A stretch of DNA of 64,000 nucleotides from Picocystis sp. L7 (Eukaryota > Chlorophyta > Picocystophyceae > Picocystales > Picocystaceae): the NCBI GenBank assembly GCA_020975725.1, contig QXJR01000022.1, positions 491,626-555,625 of the forward strand, written 5' to 3'. The notes beneath the pieces are model-generated. The model was not told where the DNA came from. It made no database searches and saw only the letters and a list, made by a program, of their open reading frames with translations. The position numbers were made by a program, and so were the translations under genes. Below, in pieces: positions 30,592 through 40,429 of this stretch. Within the stretch, counting starts at the first letter, position 1. The number at the start of each line of letters is the position of its first letter.

Positions 30592-31935
30592 ATGGACGAG
30601 ACCAAGCACTTGCGCATCCACACGCCAAGACCGGAACGTGGGAAGGTGTTCCAAGAAGGCGAACTCGTGGTCTGCTTGGGCGGGTTCGATCACGAATACC
30701 ACGTCGCACACGTGGTGGAAAGGAAGGAACCCATGGAAAGGAAGAACCTGTACTACGTGCACTACGAAGGATACGACAAACGATTGGACGAATGGGTGGA
30801 CGAAAGCAGAGTGGAAGAATGGAACCCGAGCCCAAACACACCCACAGATGCGAGTCGGTACGTGGAAAGACCCTCGCCCGCCTCCAAGAGCGGAAGCACC
30901 ACGGGAAGCGTTGAACGTAGGATCACGAGGCACCTCAAAAGAACCTATCAAACCATCCATCACATCCATCGAGACTTGCAGGACCTGTCGCCCATCGATC
31001 GGTACCTCGAAAAGGAACACGAAGAAAAGACCAAGCTCAAAAACATACACCTCCTGCAACTCGGACCCTTCGAAATGGAAACCTGGTACTACGCACCCTA
31101 TCCAGGTGAATACGGGAACTGTTCGAGAATGCATCACTGCAACATGTGCCTCAAGTACTTTCGTAAACAGAGCACACTCTACAAGCACCTCGAAAAATGC
31201 AGCAGAACGTCCCCGCCAGGTATGAAAATCTATCAAGCGGCGTCCCCGTTCCTACGTGCCGAGGACGGGAAACCAGACGAACAGGATGGGACACAAGGAC
31301 CCATCTCCGTCTACGAAATCGACGGATCGATCGACAAGCTGTACTGCCAGAACCTGTGCCTGCTGGCCAAGCTCTTCCTGGACCACAAGACGCTGTACTT
31401 TGACGTCGATCCGTTCATGTTCTACGTCCTCACACAGAAAGAAGCCAGCGGCAAGGACCAGCTGGTCGGTTACTTCAGCAAGGAAAAAGGAAACGACAAT
31501 GCCTACAACCTAGCCTGCATCCTCACACTGCCTGCTTTTCAGAGGAAAGGGTACGGGAAGTTCCTCATCGCCTTCTCTTACGAACTCAGCCGAAGAGAGG
31601 ACAAGCTTGGAACGCCAGAAAGGCCGCTCTCCGACCTCGGACTGGTCAGCTACAAGAGCTACTGGGCCAGGATGCTGCTGGAGGTCATGTACCGTCACAA
31701 AGGAGACATCTCCATCAAAGAGGCAAGCAGGAAAACTGGGATCCTGCCGGAGGATGTCGTCCTTACATTGCAGAGCTTGCACCTGCTCAAGTATTGGAAA
31801 GGCCAGCATGTGGTGTCGGCCACTCCCAAAGTTCTGGAAGAACACCTCAAGAGGTGCCAGGGCAAACGCGTGGGCGTCGACAGCACGCTCCTGCAGTGGG
31901 AGCCCAGACACCTCCCGTCCACCAGGAAGCCTTGA
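30592..31935 (+). CDS. MYST histone acetyltransferase (Esa1/Tip60/HAM type)
   Basis: The 447-residue single-exon protein has the two-part architecture of Esa1/Tip60 and plant HAM1/2. Residues 20-80 form a tudor-knot chromo-barrel (YYVHYEGYDKRLDEWVDESRVE). Residues 150-430 form the MYST domain. The C2HC zinc finger is C183, C186, H199 and C203. The autoacetylated lysine is probably K266 (LDHKTLYF), the catalytic cysteine C309 (ACILTLP), the general base E343 (GTPERPLSDLG), and the acetyl-CoA loop QRKGYGKFLI. The expected role is acetylation of histone H4 within a NuA4-like complex in transcription and repair. The start chosen follows an upstream low-complexity stretch and precedes the first conserved segment. 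It converges with the 32087-33712 gene. Confidence 0.95.
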   Translation: MDETKHLRIHTPRPERGKVFQEGELVVCLGGFDHEYHVAHVVERKEPMERKNLYYVHYEGYDKRLDEWVDESRVEEWNPSPNTPTDASRYVERPSPASKSGSTTGSVERRITRHLKRTYQTIHHIHRDLQDLSPIDRYLEKEHEEKTKLKNIHLLQLGPFEMETWYYAPYPGEYGNCSRMHHCNMCLKYFRKQSTLYKHLEKCSRTSPPGMKIYQAASPFLRAEDGKPDEQDGTQGPISVYEIDGSIDKLYCQNLCLLAKLFLDHKTLYFDVDPFMFYVLTQKEASGKDQLVGYFSKEKGNDNAYNLACILTLPAFQRKGYGKFLIAFSYELSRREDKLGTPERPLSDLGLVSYKSYWARMLLEVMYRHKGDISIKEASRKTGILPEDVVLTLQSLHLLKYWKGQHVVSATPKVLEEHLKRCQGKRVGVDSTLLQWEPRHLPSTRKP

Positions 31936-32086
31936 GACTGAGCCCCGGACGTACATGCCAGGGCAGCGGTCGCCATCATGGAGCACACAAGCACGCCCTT
32001 TTCGCGACTGCCGCCACCAATGAATAAAGTGTCCTTACCGGCATCTTTGAATCGCGTGTGGCCCGAGTGGCAATTTCGTCGCCATA

Positions 32087-33712
32087 CTAGGTCAAGCAGG
32101 CGATGCTTGCACACTGCCTTGCGATCCAAGCAGAGGCTTCTCCCTGGACTGTGAACACGTTCCGTGCCGTCGAGTGGCTACTAGAATGAGCCTCCAAGGC
32201 CTCGGTTGCATCCTGAAAGGCACGAGCTACCTCCTCCCTAGGGCCTTCCTCTTCCAAGTCTGCCTGCACTAGGTGGCTCAGGAGGAGCATCAAATGGTCT
32301 GTGCCCCCCGCAAACTTCACCGCTCGCGAGACGTCTGCAGCCGTGTAGGCAAGTATGTGCTGAGTAAGCACGGGTATGTGCTCATAGGTGGATGCCGCGG
32401 AGGACACCGTCAGGGTGGGTGCTACTTTATCTGCCACCTTCTTATTCGCTCCAAACGCAAAAAGACTACCCACGAAACGCCTCTTTTGCCCCAGGCCGCA
32501 CAGGTTGGTCAAAAACTGACCTTTGGATTCGTGACTGTCCAGCTTGGTCCGGAAAAGCTCCAATAAGGTCCCATCCGCTTCCAGGCGTTGATATCTCAGG
32601 ATCCGTATCCCTTTCTTCTTCTCCCAATGCTCGGCCTGGCTCAGGACGTGTAGGATGGCTGCCAGGAAAATCCCCGCTTGCCTGCCCAGGGCGCGGGGAT
32701 CTGCGAGGCTCACCATTGCCAAGGACGGATCGACTGGTCCGCTGGGGCATCCCTGCTCCTGCGAGGCGGTGCCGAGCTTGGACTCCGTCCCTCCCACCAT
32801 GATCTTGACCAGGCATTCAACGGCTTCCCTGACACTTCCCTTGCCAACGGGTTTGGCGTTGCTTAGCAACCTCCACAGCATGCTTTCCTGGTACGGCTGG
32901 TAGCTCTTGTCGTTCCGCATGCCTTGGGTGGTCTCCCTGACGTCCATGTCTTGAGCGAGCACGTTGACGTAGTGCTTGAAGACGAGTATTTTACCATCCA
33001 ACCGCCGTTGTTGGTTTTCTTGGAGTTGTGCAACATCACGTAGCAGTTGGCTCAGCCGTTCCCATTCCTCCACGATCCCTTGTTTCTTCATGTGTTCCTC
33101 TTCGCATCCACACATCTTTCCCCTGGCGATCCCATCCACCGGGGCCCAGGCCAGGGTGTTGACGGTGATCCCGCTGGCATGTTTGGATCGCATGACAGGC
33201 GGGCATGCACGTTGCAGGGCGGCCAGCAGGGCATAGAGTTCTGCCGCCAGGTGCACGTCTTCTTCTCCCCTGCATTGGGCCAGGAGTTCCAGCATACGAT
33301 CGTACTCTGTGGCCGGTGGGATTCCACCCGCATCCACGAGTTTTCGGACCATGGTCACGTACTTGGTTTTGTCTTGATTCTTTTCGGGATGGATAGGTTC
33401 TTCGCGCCTGGTGTTGTTCTGCGTTTCCTCGCGCGTGTTTCTCGTGCGTTTATTACGCGCGTGGTTCGCTTTGTTTTCGTTTCGTTCCCGTTCGTCCACT
33501 GGTTCGATCCGTGTGTCTCTTTCGTGTTCGCCCAGCACGATGGTGAAGGTTTCCGTCCAGTAGGGATCGAACAGTCTCTTTCGTGCTGTCTTTCCTTGAT
33601 CTTTCGGTGGTTCGGGTTGGCATCCGTCTCCTGGGGTTTGGGTGTGGTTTGGCGACGTCTGGATGGTCCTACGGAAGGCGTCCATGATTCGGATCTGTTG
33701 TTTCCCTTCCAT
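32087..33712 (-). CDS. unrecognised 541-residue protein
   Basis: A single long frame begins at the ATG at 33712. The first 120 residues are basic, Arg/Asn/Thr-rich and disordered, with the short run MDAFRRTIQTSP. The rest looks globular and helical, for example DRMLELLAQCRGEEDVHLAAELYALLAALQRACP, a possible metal or redox motif CGCEEEH, and HIPVLTQHILAYTAADVSRAVKFAGGTDHLMLLLSHLV. No family could be assigned. The lack of overlapping conserved genes, convergent stops (151 bp from the MYST gene) and the globular composition suggest a true gene. A later start at about MVRKLVDAGGIPP would remove the disordered part. Confidence 0.55.
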   Translation of the reverse strand: MEGKQQIRIMDAFRRTIQTSPNHTQTPGDGCQPEPPKDQGKTARKRLFDPYWTETFTIVLGEHERDTRIEPVDERERNENKANHARNKRTRNTREETQNNTRREEPIHPEKNQDKTKYVTMVRKLVDAGGIPPATEYDRMLELLAQCRGEEDVHLAAELYALLAALQRACPPVMRSKHASGITVNTLAWAPVDGIARGKMCGCEEEHMKKQGIVEEWERLSQLLRDVAQLQENQQRRLDGKILVFKHYVNVLAQDMDVRETTQGMRNDKSYQPYQESMLWRLLSNAKPVGKGSVREAVECLVKIMVGGTESKLGTASQEQGCPSGPVDPSLAMVSLADPRALGRQAGIFLAAILHVLSQAEHWEKKKGIRILRYQRLEADGTLLELFRTKLDSHESKGQFLTNLCGLGQKRRFVGSLFAFGANKKVADKVAPTLTVSSAASTYEHIPVLTQHILAYTAADVSRAVKFAGGTDHLMLLLSHLVQADLEEEGPREEVARAFQDATEALEAHSSSHSTARNVFTVQGEASAWIARQCASIACLT

Positions 33713-33965
33713 CTACCACTTCCTCGTCCACGTGTGGTTTCGAGGGTGTGGGTTGGCCTACCCCCTTTGGGTTCCATCGGGGGTGCCTTTGGGGGAATGA
33801 AGACAGACCGTGGGGGAACACACCCCACCCACACACACACACACACCGAAAGGGACCGAGGATCCACCCGCATGGGAGGGGGGGGAACCGAAAGGGGGGG
33901 GTGGGGAGGTCGAGGGGGAAGGTGAAGTGGGGGGGAGGGGATTCCTCGGAGACCACCACGAGAGG

Positions 33966-35452
33966 ATGGAAGGCGATGGAAGGATGGGCGAGGTGCGCAG
34001 GGATCGACGAAAAAACAAAGGAAAGGGAAAGGAGGGGAGGGGACTGACCCGAAGACGACGGACGACCAACGCGTGCAGGCCAGCCACGCGGCAAGGCGCG
34101 AACAGAGGGAGGTGGTGGAAGGGTTCGAGATCCAACGCAGGATGAAGCACATGGCCGTCACCACCAACGATCGGAACGTCAGGCGATCCCTGAGGATGAT
34201 GGAGGAACCCATCACCCTCTTCGGAGAGAAAGAGATGGAACGAAGGGAAAGGCTCATGCGATGCATCGCACAAAGAGAACGGAACGGACAGGCCTTGCCC
34301 GAAGGGATCCTCGGCGAAACCGAAGGGAACGATGGAACGGCCATGGACGTCGAAGAAGAATGGAGGAAAGAAATTTTCTACACCATAGGAAGCGAACGCC
34401 TGGAAACCATCCGGAGAGGGTGGGCCGTCGAATCCTTGCAACGAGCCAAGGCGAGGATTGGGAAGGAGAAGGACGAGGACCAACGCACCGAACGACAAAC
34501 ACGACGCACGCGCACCGAACAGAACGGCCAATCCTTGGCCTTGGAACAGAGCCAAGTGGCGCACCCGAGACCGGTGGTGGGATGCAGCTTGTCGACGCGG
34601 GGAGACACCGTCGCCACCTGCAGCTGGGACGGGAAGTGTCGATTGTGGGACGCCGACGACCTCAGAGGACGAACCACCTTCGCAGCCCACGAGGAACGAT
34701 GCACGGACGTGCGCATCCATCCTTCCTATCGCACCGGAACGGAAGGACCGTGCGCGGCCACCGGTTCCAGCGATCGAACCGCCAAGCTGTGGGACGAACG
34801 GGGTCGTTGCTTGGCCACCTACGAAGGACACGCGGATCGATTGGCTCGCCTCGCCTTCCATCCGTTCGGAGGACACCTGGCCACCACCAGCTTCGATCGG
34901 ACCTGGCGGCTGTGGGACCTGACCACCGGGACGGAACTGCTGCTCCAAGAAGGACACTCCCGTGCCGTGTACGCCCTGGCGTTTCAGAGGGACGGATCGT
35001 GGGCGGTGAGCGTGGGACTGGACGCCGTGGGATGGGTGTGGGACCTGCGCACCGGGCGACACATCACCACCCTCAATGGACACGTCAAGCCCATACTGGC
35101 CGTGGACGTCTCCCCCGACGGATACACCGTCGCCACCGCAGGGGAAGACCACGCCTGCAAGCTCTGGGACCTGCGCCAGAGACGCTGCATCTACACCCTG
35201 CCCGCCCATTCCTCCCTCATCTCCACCGCGTGCTTCGAAACCGGCCGCGGGGATGCCCTGCTGACGGGGTCCTACGATGGCACGCTGAGGGTCTGGTCCA
35301 CCGCGTCGTACGCGTGTCTGAACACCCTCGAGGCGCACGAAGGCAAGGTCGGCGCCGGCGCCTTGGCCATGGGTGCGGGCTTCGCCGTCTCTGCAGGCTT
35401 TGACAAGACCCTCAAGCGGTGGCGCGTGGACCAAGAAAAGGACCTGGTTTGA
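33966..35452 (+). CDS. PRP4: U4/U6 snRNP protein PRP4 (WD40)
   Basis: The main frame encodes an N-terminal PRP4/SFM motif (TTNDRNVRRSLRMMEEPITLFGEKEMERRERL). A helical linker and seven WD40 repeats follow (CSWDGKCRLWD, GSSDRTAKLWDERG, TSFDRTWRLWDLTTG, AGEDHACKLWDLRQ, GSYDGTLRVWS and others). PRP4 binds PRP3 in the U4/U6 di-snRNP before spliceosome activation. The frame lacks an ATG before residue MKHMAVTT at 34142, although family similarity starts earlier (REVVEGFEIQRR). I therefore propose a first mini-exon at 33966-33992 (MEGDGRMGE) joined at 34079. The 86-bp intron is GTGCGC to CAG, with CTGAC at 34044-34048. If this is wrong, the CDS starts at 34142. The downstream 34.07-35.45 kb part is secure. 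Confidence 0.88.
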
Positions 35453-37439
35453 TGGAGTGTAAAGTTCCTTCTACTGTTCTCCTTTCCTTTCTCGATCGTT
35501 GTGAGCCCAGTGGTGAACTGGTTGGAGTGACGATGGGATCGCCCAGAGTGAGCGTTTTCGTCGATCGTCCAAACGTGCGGTGCCTGCGGCGGCATATTAG
35601 GAGGCTGTCAATGAACGTCGCTCGGTGTTGGAAAGAGATGTGGCAGCTCAGTCGATGAATGGGAAAATCTGTCTTATGGGTACTGCACGGGCAGCATTCA
35701 TAGCGCTCCGAGTTTGTTCAAACGATGCTTCGTTCCTAGTCGCACGAGCGTTGCTAGCTTGTGCATGTTGCTATTGATTGGGTCTTTTGACCAGCGTCTT
35801 GTTTGTCTAGTCCAATGTCGGCTTCCTCGGCTTCTTCGCCGATGTGTGACCTGGCACTGGACTATGTCGAAGATTGGATTGGTTCACTGGGTGTAGGCTA
35901 GCTCCTTGCGGAAAGGGCAGCTTCGTCAACGAACCTCTTGCAAGCCATGTGATGCGAGGCACATGGCAAGCTGTTGGAGCAGGCGAACATGATCCAACAA
36001 GGCTCGGGGCAGGCTGATACGGCAGCATTTTCTCAGAGGATTGTGCGCCAATACAATCATTGCTTCCGGATAGGAAATGGATGGGTCCAAGACAACGCAT
36101 GCCGAACGCATAGCTTGAATTCTCCACCATGTGCATCACGATCGCCTCAAGAAACCTTCCTGTAGTGGAGGTGTATAAGATCGGAGCTCGTTGGCGTGGA
36201 CACAAAGAGCGGTCCTCTACACAATTGAGGAGGTGTTCTTTTTGTTGGTTTGCGAGTCGGGAACCACATTGGTTGGTCCTGCGAAGAACAGGGAACGAGA
36301 ATAAGAGAATGGGCTAAGCATCCTCTCGAATCCCCCACTTGCTTGGGTAGGGGTTTCGTTGGTCGTCTATGTTGGTATCTTCCTTGTAGCTTATTAAACT
36401 AGTTGGATGCATAGCATTGGTAAAATTGGACTTGAGTGTGATGGCCTTAAAACCGTCTTCTCTTTCCGGTGAAGAGCACCGTTCCACTTCACCGCATACA
36501 CTAGAAGCAACACATCGCGCAATGGGTGCTATGCGTGATTGCTAAGAACTTGGCTCCTCATATCACATAGATGTGGTGTCGCAATCTAATTGCACGTATA
36601 GTAGGGAGGTCTCTCGACGATCCGCTTGAAAGGGGGCCAAACTTGAACTTGTGCTTGCCTCTTGCAATTGGCTTCAACCGAACAAGCGTGCAAGGAGGGC
36701 TCCTCATGACCGATGGTCCTCACACAACCCGCCCAATCAGCACTCGAATCGAACCTACTGCTCCTACGATTGCTCGTTATACAAAGCGTTTGTAGCACCA
36801 CAATGCTAATTACATGGTCAATACGAGCTTCTGCCTCTATCTTGCTTCTAAGGGGACTGAAGGGAACACCCGTAGTAGACCATGCAAATACAATAAAACG
36901 CTAGGGCACACCGAGTGGGCCTAAAGGTGCCTCCCCAAATCCTAAGTCTCCTTCCATATGAAGCACGGGATCGGAACAACGAAATCATGAGAAGACGGTT
37001 GATTACGAGGAGATGGGGCACTTGGACTACACGTTCGATCTCTCTTGATGTTACGTCTCGAATATATGAAATGCGCAATCGAAGAATTCTTAGGTCGTGC
37101 ATTTGTCCGGTTTGTGTATTGGTGACGTCTAGACTCGGGTGTGGTCCTAATGAAAAGGGACGTATGCTTGTATGTTTTGTAATTCGTCCATTCCGTCCAG
37201 CACCATTCTCATGTTAAGACATATGACCTTGTAGACCTACATGAAGAAGAAGGAACTATGGCTCTTAGGCCTCCCTGCGAGGAGCCCTCATCTCCGCTCC
37301 ATCCCGGATCCTAGGACTTCGTTATACTTGCTTTTGCGTGGGTGGCCACTTCTTGCTTGATTGGGGACGGGCAATCCCCCCTAGTCATTTTGGGTAAACC
37401 CCCGGTCACCATGCATAGATCGGCGTTGAGGATTTGCTG
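35453..37439. other. gene-free A/T-richer DNA, start of the transposon region
   Basis: Base composition falls sharply just after the PRP4 stop. The next 2 kb have frequent stops in all frames and no recognisable domain, repeat array or RNA gene. It probably consists of old decayed mobile DNA, but I cannot show this. Confidence 0.5.
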
Positions 37440-40335
37440 TTTCACCATGGTGTACGAATCCCCATGTGTCCTATATAGGACAATCTTCCCAACAGGAACG
37501 TTTTTCTGCAAATTGCCCAATTTAGGTTGGAGAATTGATGCCTAGATACCCATGACATGTCACAATCATGGGACGGAATTCTGACGGGCAAGTGTTGTAC
37601 TGATTCACGAGTTGTCGGCCGGGGAAGGAAGCCCTACGAGTTTTTGGACGTGATCACGCATGGCGCAGCGGGTGAAGCAACGCCAGCAATGACTGCCCAA
37701 TCCGCTCATCGGAGCGTGTGTTCGCATTCCAGCATCCGAGTTCGGCGAAGAATGGGCCCGTGAAGCGCATGGGGAGGCATGAAGCGACACGTGGTATGAC
37801 AACGTGGTGCTCCGCTTGATACACTTACGTAAAGGAGAGCAAGAGGCCATCGTTCGGGACCACACATCGGGCACCTTGACGGAAGAATGCCTGGTCACCG
37901 AAGAAACGATGAACCGCTACTTGATCGTGGAGCCACAACCGGAAGAAGAACCGCAGCAGGAGGCTACGGAGGGAGAAAGACCCACCGGAACGAATGCCAG
38001 TGGGAAAGACGACTTAGTACCTCCACCCAGAGAGTTACCAAAAGGAGGAGGCCTTCCTCGACGTCCACGAGTGCGCAACGCTCCACGAGGAAGGCTTGGA
38101 CCTTCTTGGAGATGGCGTGGACGCCAACGAAACCGCTGGGAATGATATTGGAGTGGTATGAGAAGGGGAAGAGGCGCACGTGATGGTCGATTGACGTGCA
38201 GCCAATGGCGTCATGGACACGCAGCAAGGCTATGGGTCGCCTTCATCTTACATACCAGAGCCTTTTGGTGAGACGAAGCATTGCAAAATTTCCTGCACTT
38301 GTTCCCGTACGAGTTGTTGCCTGATTGGACCGCTGAGATCACCAGGCGTGGTCGAAGCAAGTACACCAAACCAGGTGACACTTTCTTGTCTTACGACAAA
38401 GAGTGTACACCTGGTATGTTGTTGAGGGTATTTGGATGCTTCGTGTACATGTTGTTGAACCCTGGGCACAGCAGAAAGTCCTTCTGGCAGGTGATTGATG
38501 TGGAGAAGGACCCATTGGTGGTCCAATTCAACCTGAACAAGTTACTTTGCAGGAGAGACTTTGACCGCATCTTGGAATTCTTGGCAGTAAGTGTGCCAAA
38601 ATACACAGCGGAGCGAGGAGCGAAAGAGGACAAGCATGAGCAAGCTGGAAATTGCAAGGGACCCACAGGCACCCTGCGTATACTCTGCAGGGTGACCCAC
38701 ATTGGGATTTGCGCTAATTGTGGCATGCATGGAATGCACATGCATCCCGGCATTACACTCCAAGCTGGCTGGTGGTTGTGGATGAATCCATGTTGAAATG
38801 GATGGGCCGGTACATGCCCTCTAGGATGTTTCTGCGCAGGAAACCTGACCCGCTCGGCAGGGAGCTCAAAACTGTGTGTGATGGGCAGACAGGTGTCTGT
38901 TTTCGCGTGGAACCAGTGGAGAATGCAGGCTTGATTAAGGAGAAAGAATTTTATGCAAAGTATAGGACAACCACAGCAACCACCCTCAGGCTCATGAAGC
39001 CGTTCTTTGGCAGTGGGCGTGTCTGCCTTGGTGACAGCTGGTTTGGGTCAGTAAAGACATGCTGTGCGCTGCTGGAGCGCGGTGTGTACTCCGTGTTGAA
39101 TGTGAAAACAGCACACAGGGGTTACCCCAAGGCTGCACTTCAACGTTTCCTTTCGAGTGAGCCCAACCAACCTGGACTGACTGTTTGCATTCCAGGAGAA
39201 GTCTCTGTGCGCAGGACCCGCACCTTGATCAAGGCAACTGCCCATCGTGGGCCTGCTGGTGTACCACTCTGCTTGGTGTCTTCCTGCTTCACCACACAGC
39301 CAGCAGGCACCATGAAGTACATGATCAAGCATCCAACGGACACCACTCATCTGCTGGCAAAGCAAATCCCAGTAGATGAGACAACGCAGATGTACAGATC
39401 CAAGTACAGCATTGTGGACCAGCACAACCGTTTGCGAACAGGTAGCGTTGCGTTCCACGACGTGTGGAAAACGCACGACTTTCGAATTCGCGAGTTGAGT
39501 GAGCTGATTGGATTGGCGGAGGTGAACACCTTCCTGCTCATGCGTGCAAACGGAACAGGGCAGGTGCGACAGAAGCAATGCAGGATGCTCCTCGCAAAGG
39601 AGCTCCTGGAAAATCCGTGGATAATGGCAGAGTTGGAGACGGAGAGGCAGCAAGCTCTCCGTCTACGTCCGTTGATTGCTGCGATGGGTGATTTGGGTGG
39701 AGGAAGTGGACACCGACTGGTGGCACTTGAGGAAGTGATGAGGACGAGTGGCGAAGACACGCAAGTGAGGAAGGTGACGCACCGACGCTGCGTCATGTGC
39801 GGTAGGAAAGCCTCGGCAGCATGCTAGGCATGTCACAAGCCAAGCGAAGGCATCGTTGCCTACCTCTGTGGGCCATACGGAGGCCGTGATTGCGCTGCAC
39901 TGCACATGGCGGGAGTCCCCTCTAGGCGACGCCGGAGGGTTTCGGGGCGGACGTGCACACACCTGCACCGGCCCCTATGATGCGAGGTCGGAGGCATAGC
40001 TCCACAGAGTAATAGATCGAAACGTTCACGTCCTAAGCTTTCAAATGAGCCGTGCCACGCGACGTGGGATTGCGCGATGCGTGTACACGAACAGCGCAAA
40101 GTTGGGCGCTATTGTCCTATGGGTCGACGAAGGGCCAGATGTACAAGGCGGTGGATGACGACATGGGGCATCTCTCCGCTCATGCGCATGGACTGAAAAC
40201 CTTCAAAGAGTTCTCTACACGTCCTAGGACGTGCGAAAGAAACGCGCATGGTAATGGTGGCGAACGCGCGCCAAACGTCATTGTCTCCGAGTGTCCTATA
40301 TATAGGACAATGAGCAGGGGATTTACACACTCTTG
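37440..40335 (+). mobile_element. decayed piggyBac-superfamily DNA transposon
   Basis: A broken piggyBac transposase (38281-39940) lies between two inverted copies of a short motif. On the left at about 37457-37483 is AATCCCC followed by GTCCTATATAGGAC. On the right at about 40293-40325, the inverse, is GTCCTATATATAGGAC followed by GGGGATTTACAC. These are plausible (sub)terminal inverted repeats. The exact outer ends and a TTAA target duplication could not be identified, so limits are approximate. A related 140-bp piece occurs at 52147-52290 in the opposite orientation to the right end. Confidence 0.6.
38281..39940 (+). pseudogene. piggyBac transposase, frameshifted
   Basis: The N-terminal half (about 38281-38770) has DDE_Tnp_1_7-type features such as MLLRVFGCFVYMLLNPGHSRKSFWQ and RRDFDRILEFLAV. 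The catalytic half is in another frame (from about 38760 to 39827) and retains the three acidic residues in VVVDESMLKW (38781), CLGDSWFG (39033) and SIVDQHNR (39417). A frameshift therefore lies close to 38700-38775. At 39825-39827 an in-frame TAG interrupts a C-terminal cysteine-rich finger. CVMCGRKASAAC lies before the stop and YLCGPYGGRDCAALH after it. The element is inactive in this form. The acidic frame at 37804-38145 may be remnant N-terminal sequence. Confidence 0.85.
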
Positions 40336-40429
40336 ACCGGGTGGGGTACCAAATCTAGAGCGGACAGCTCGGCTGTGCAAACCATCTGGTAGAATGTATA
40401 CGTGAACTCCCCAAGCCCACTACGCATAA

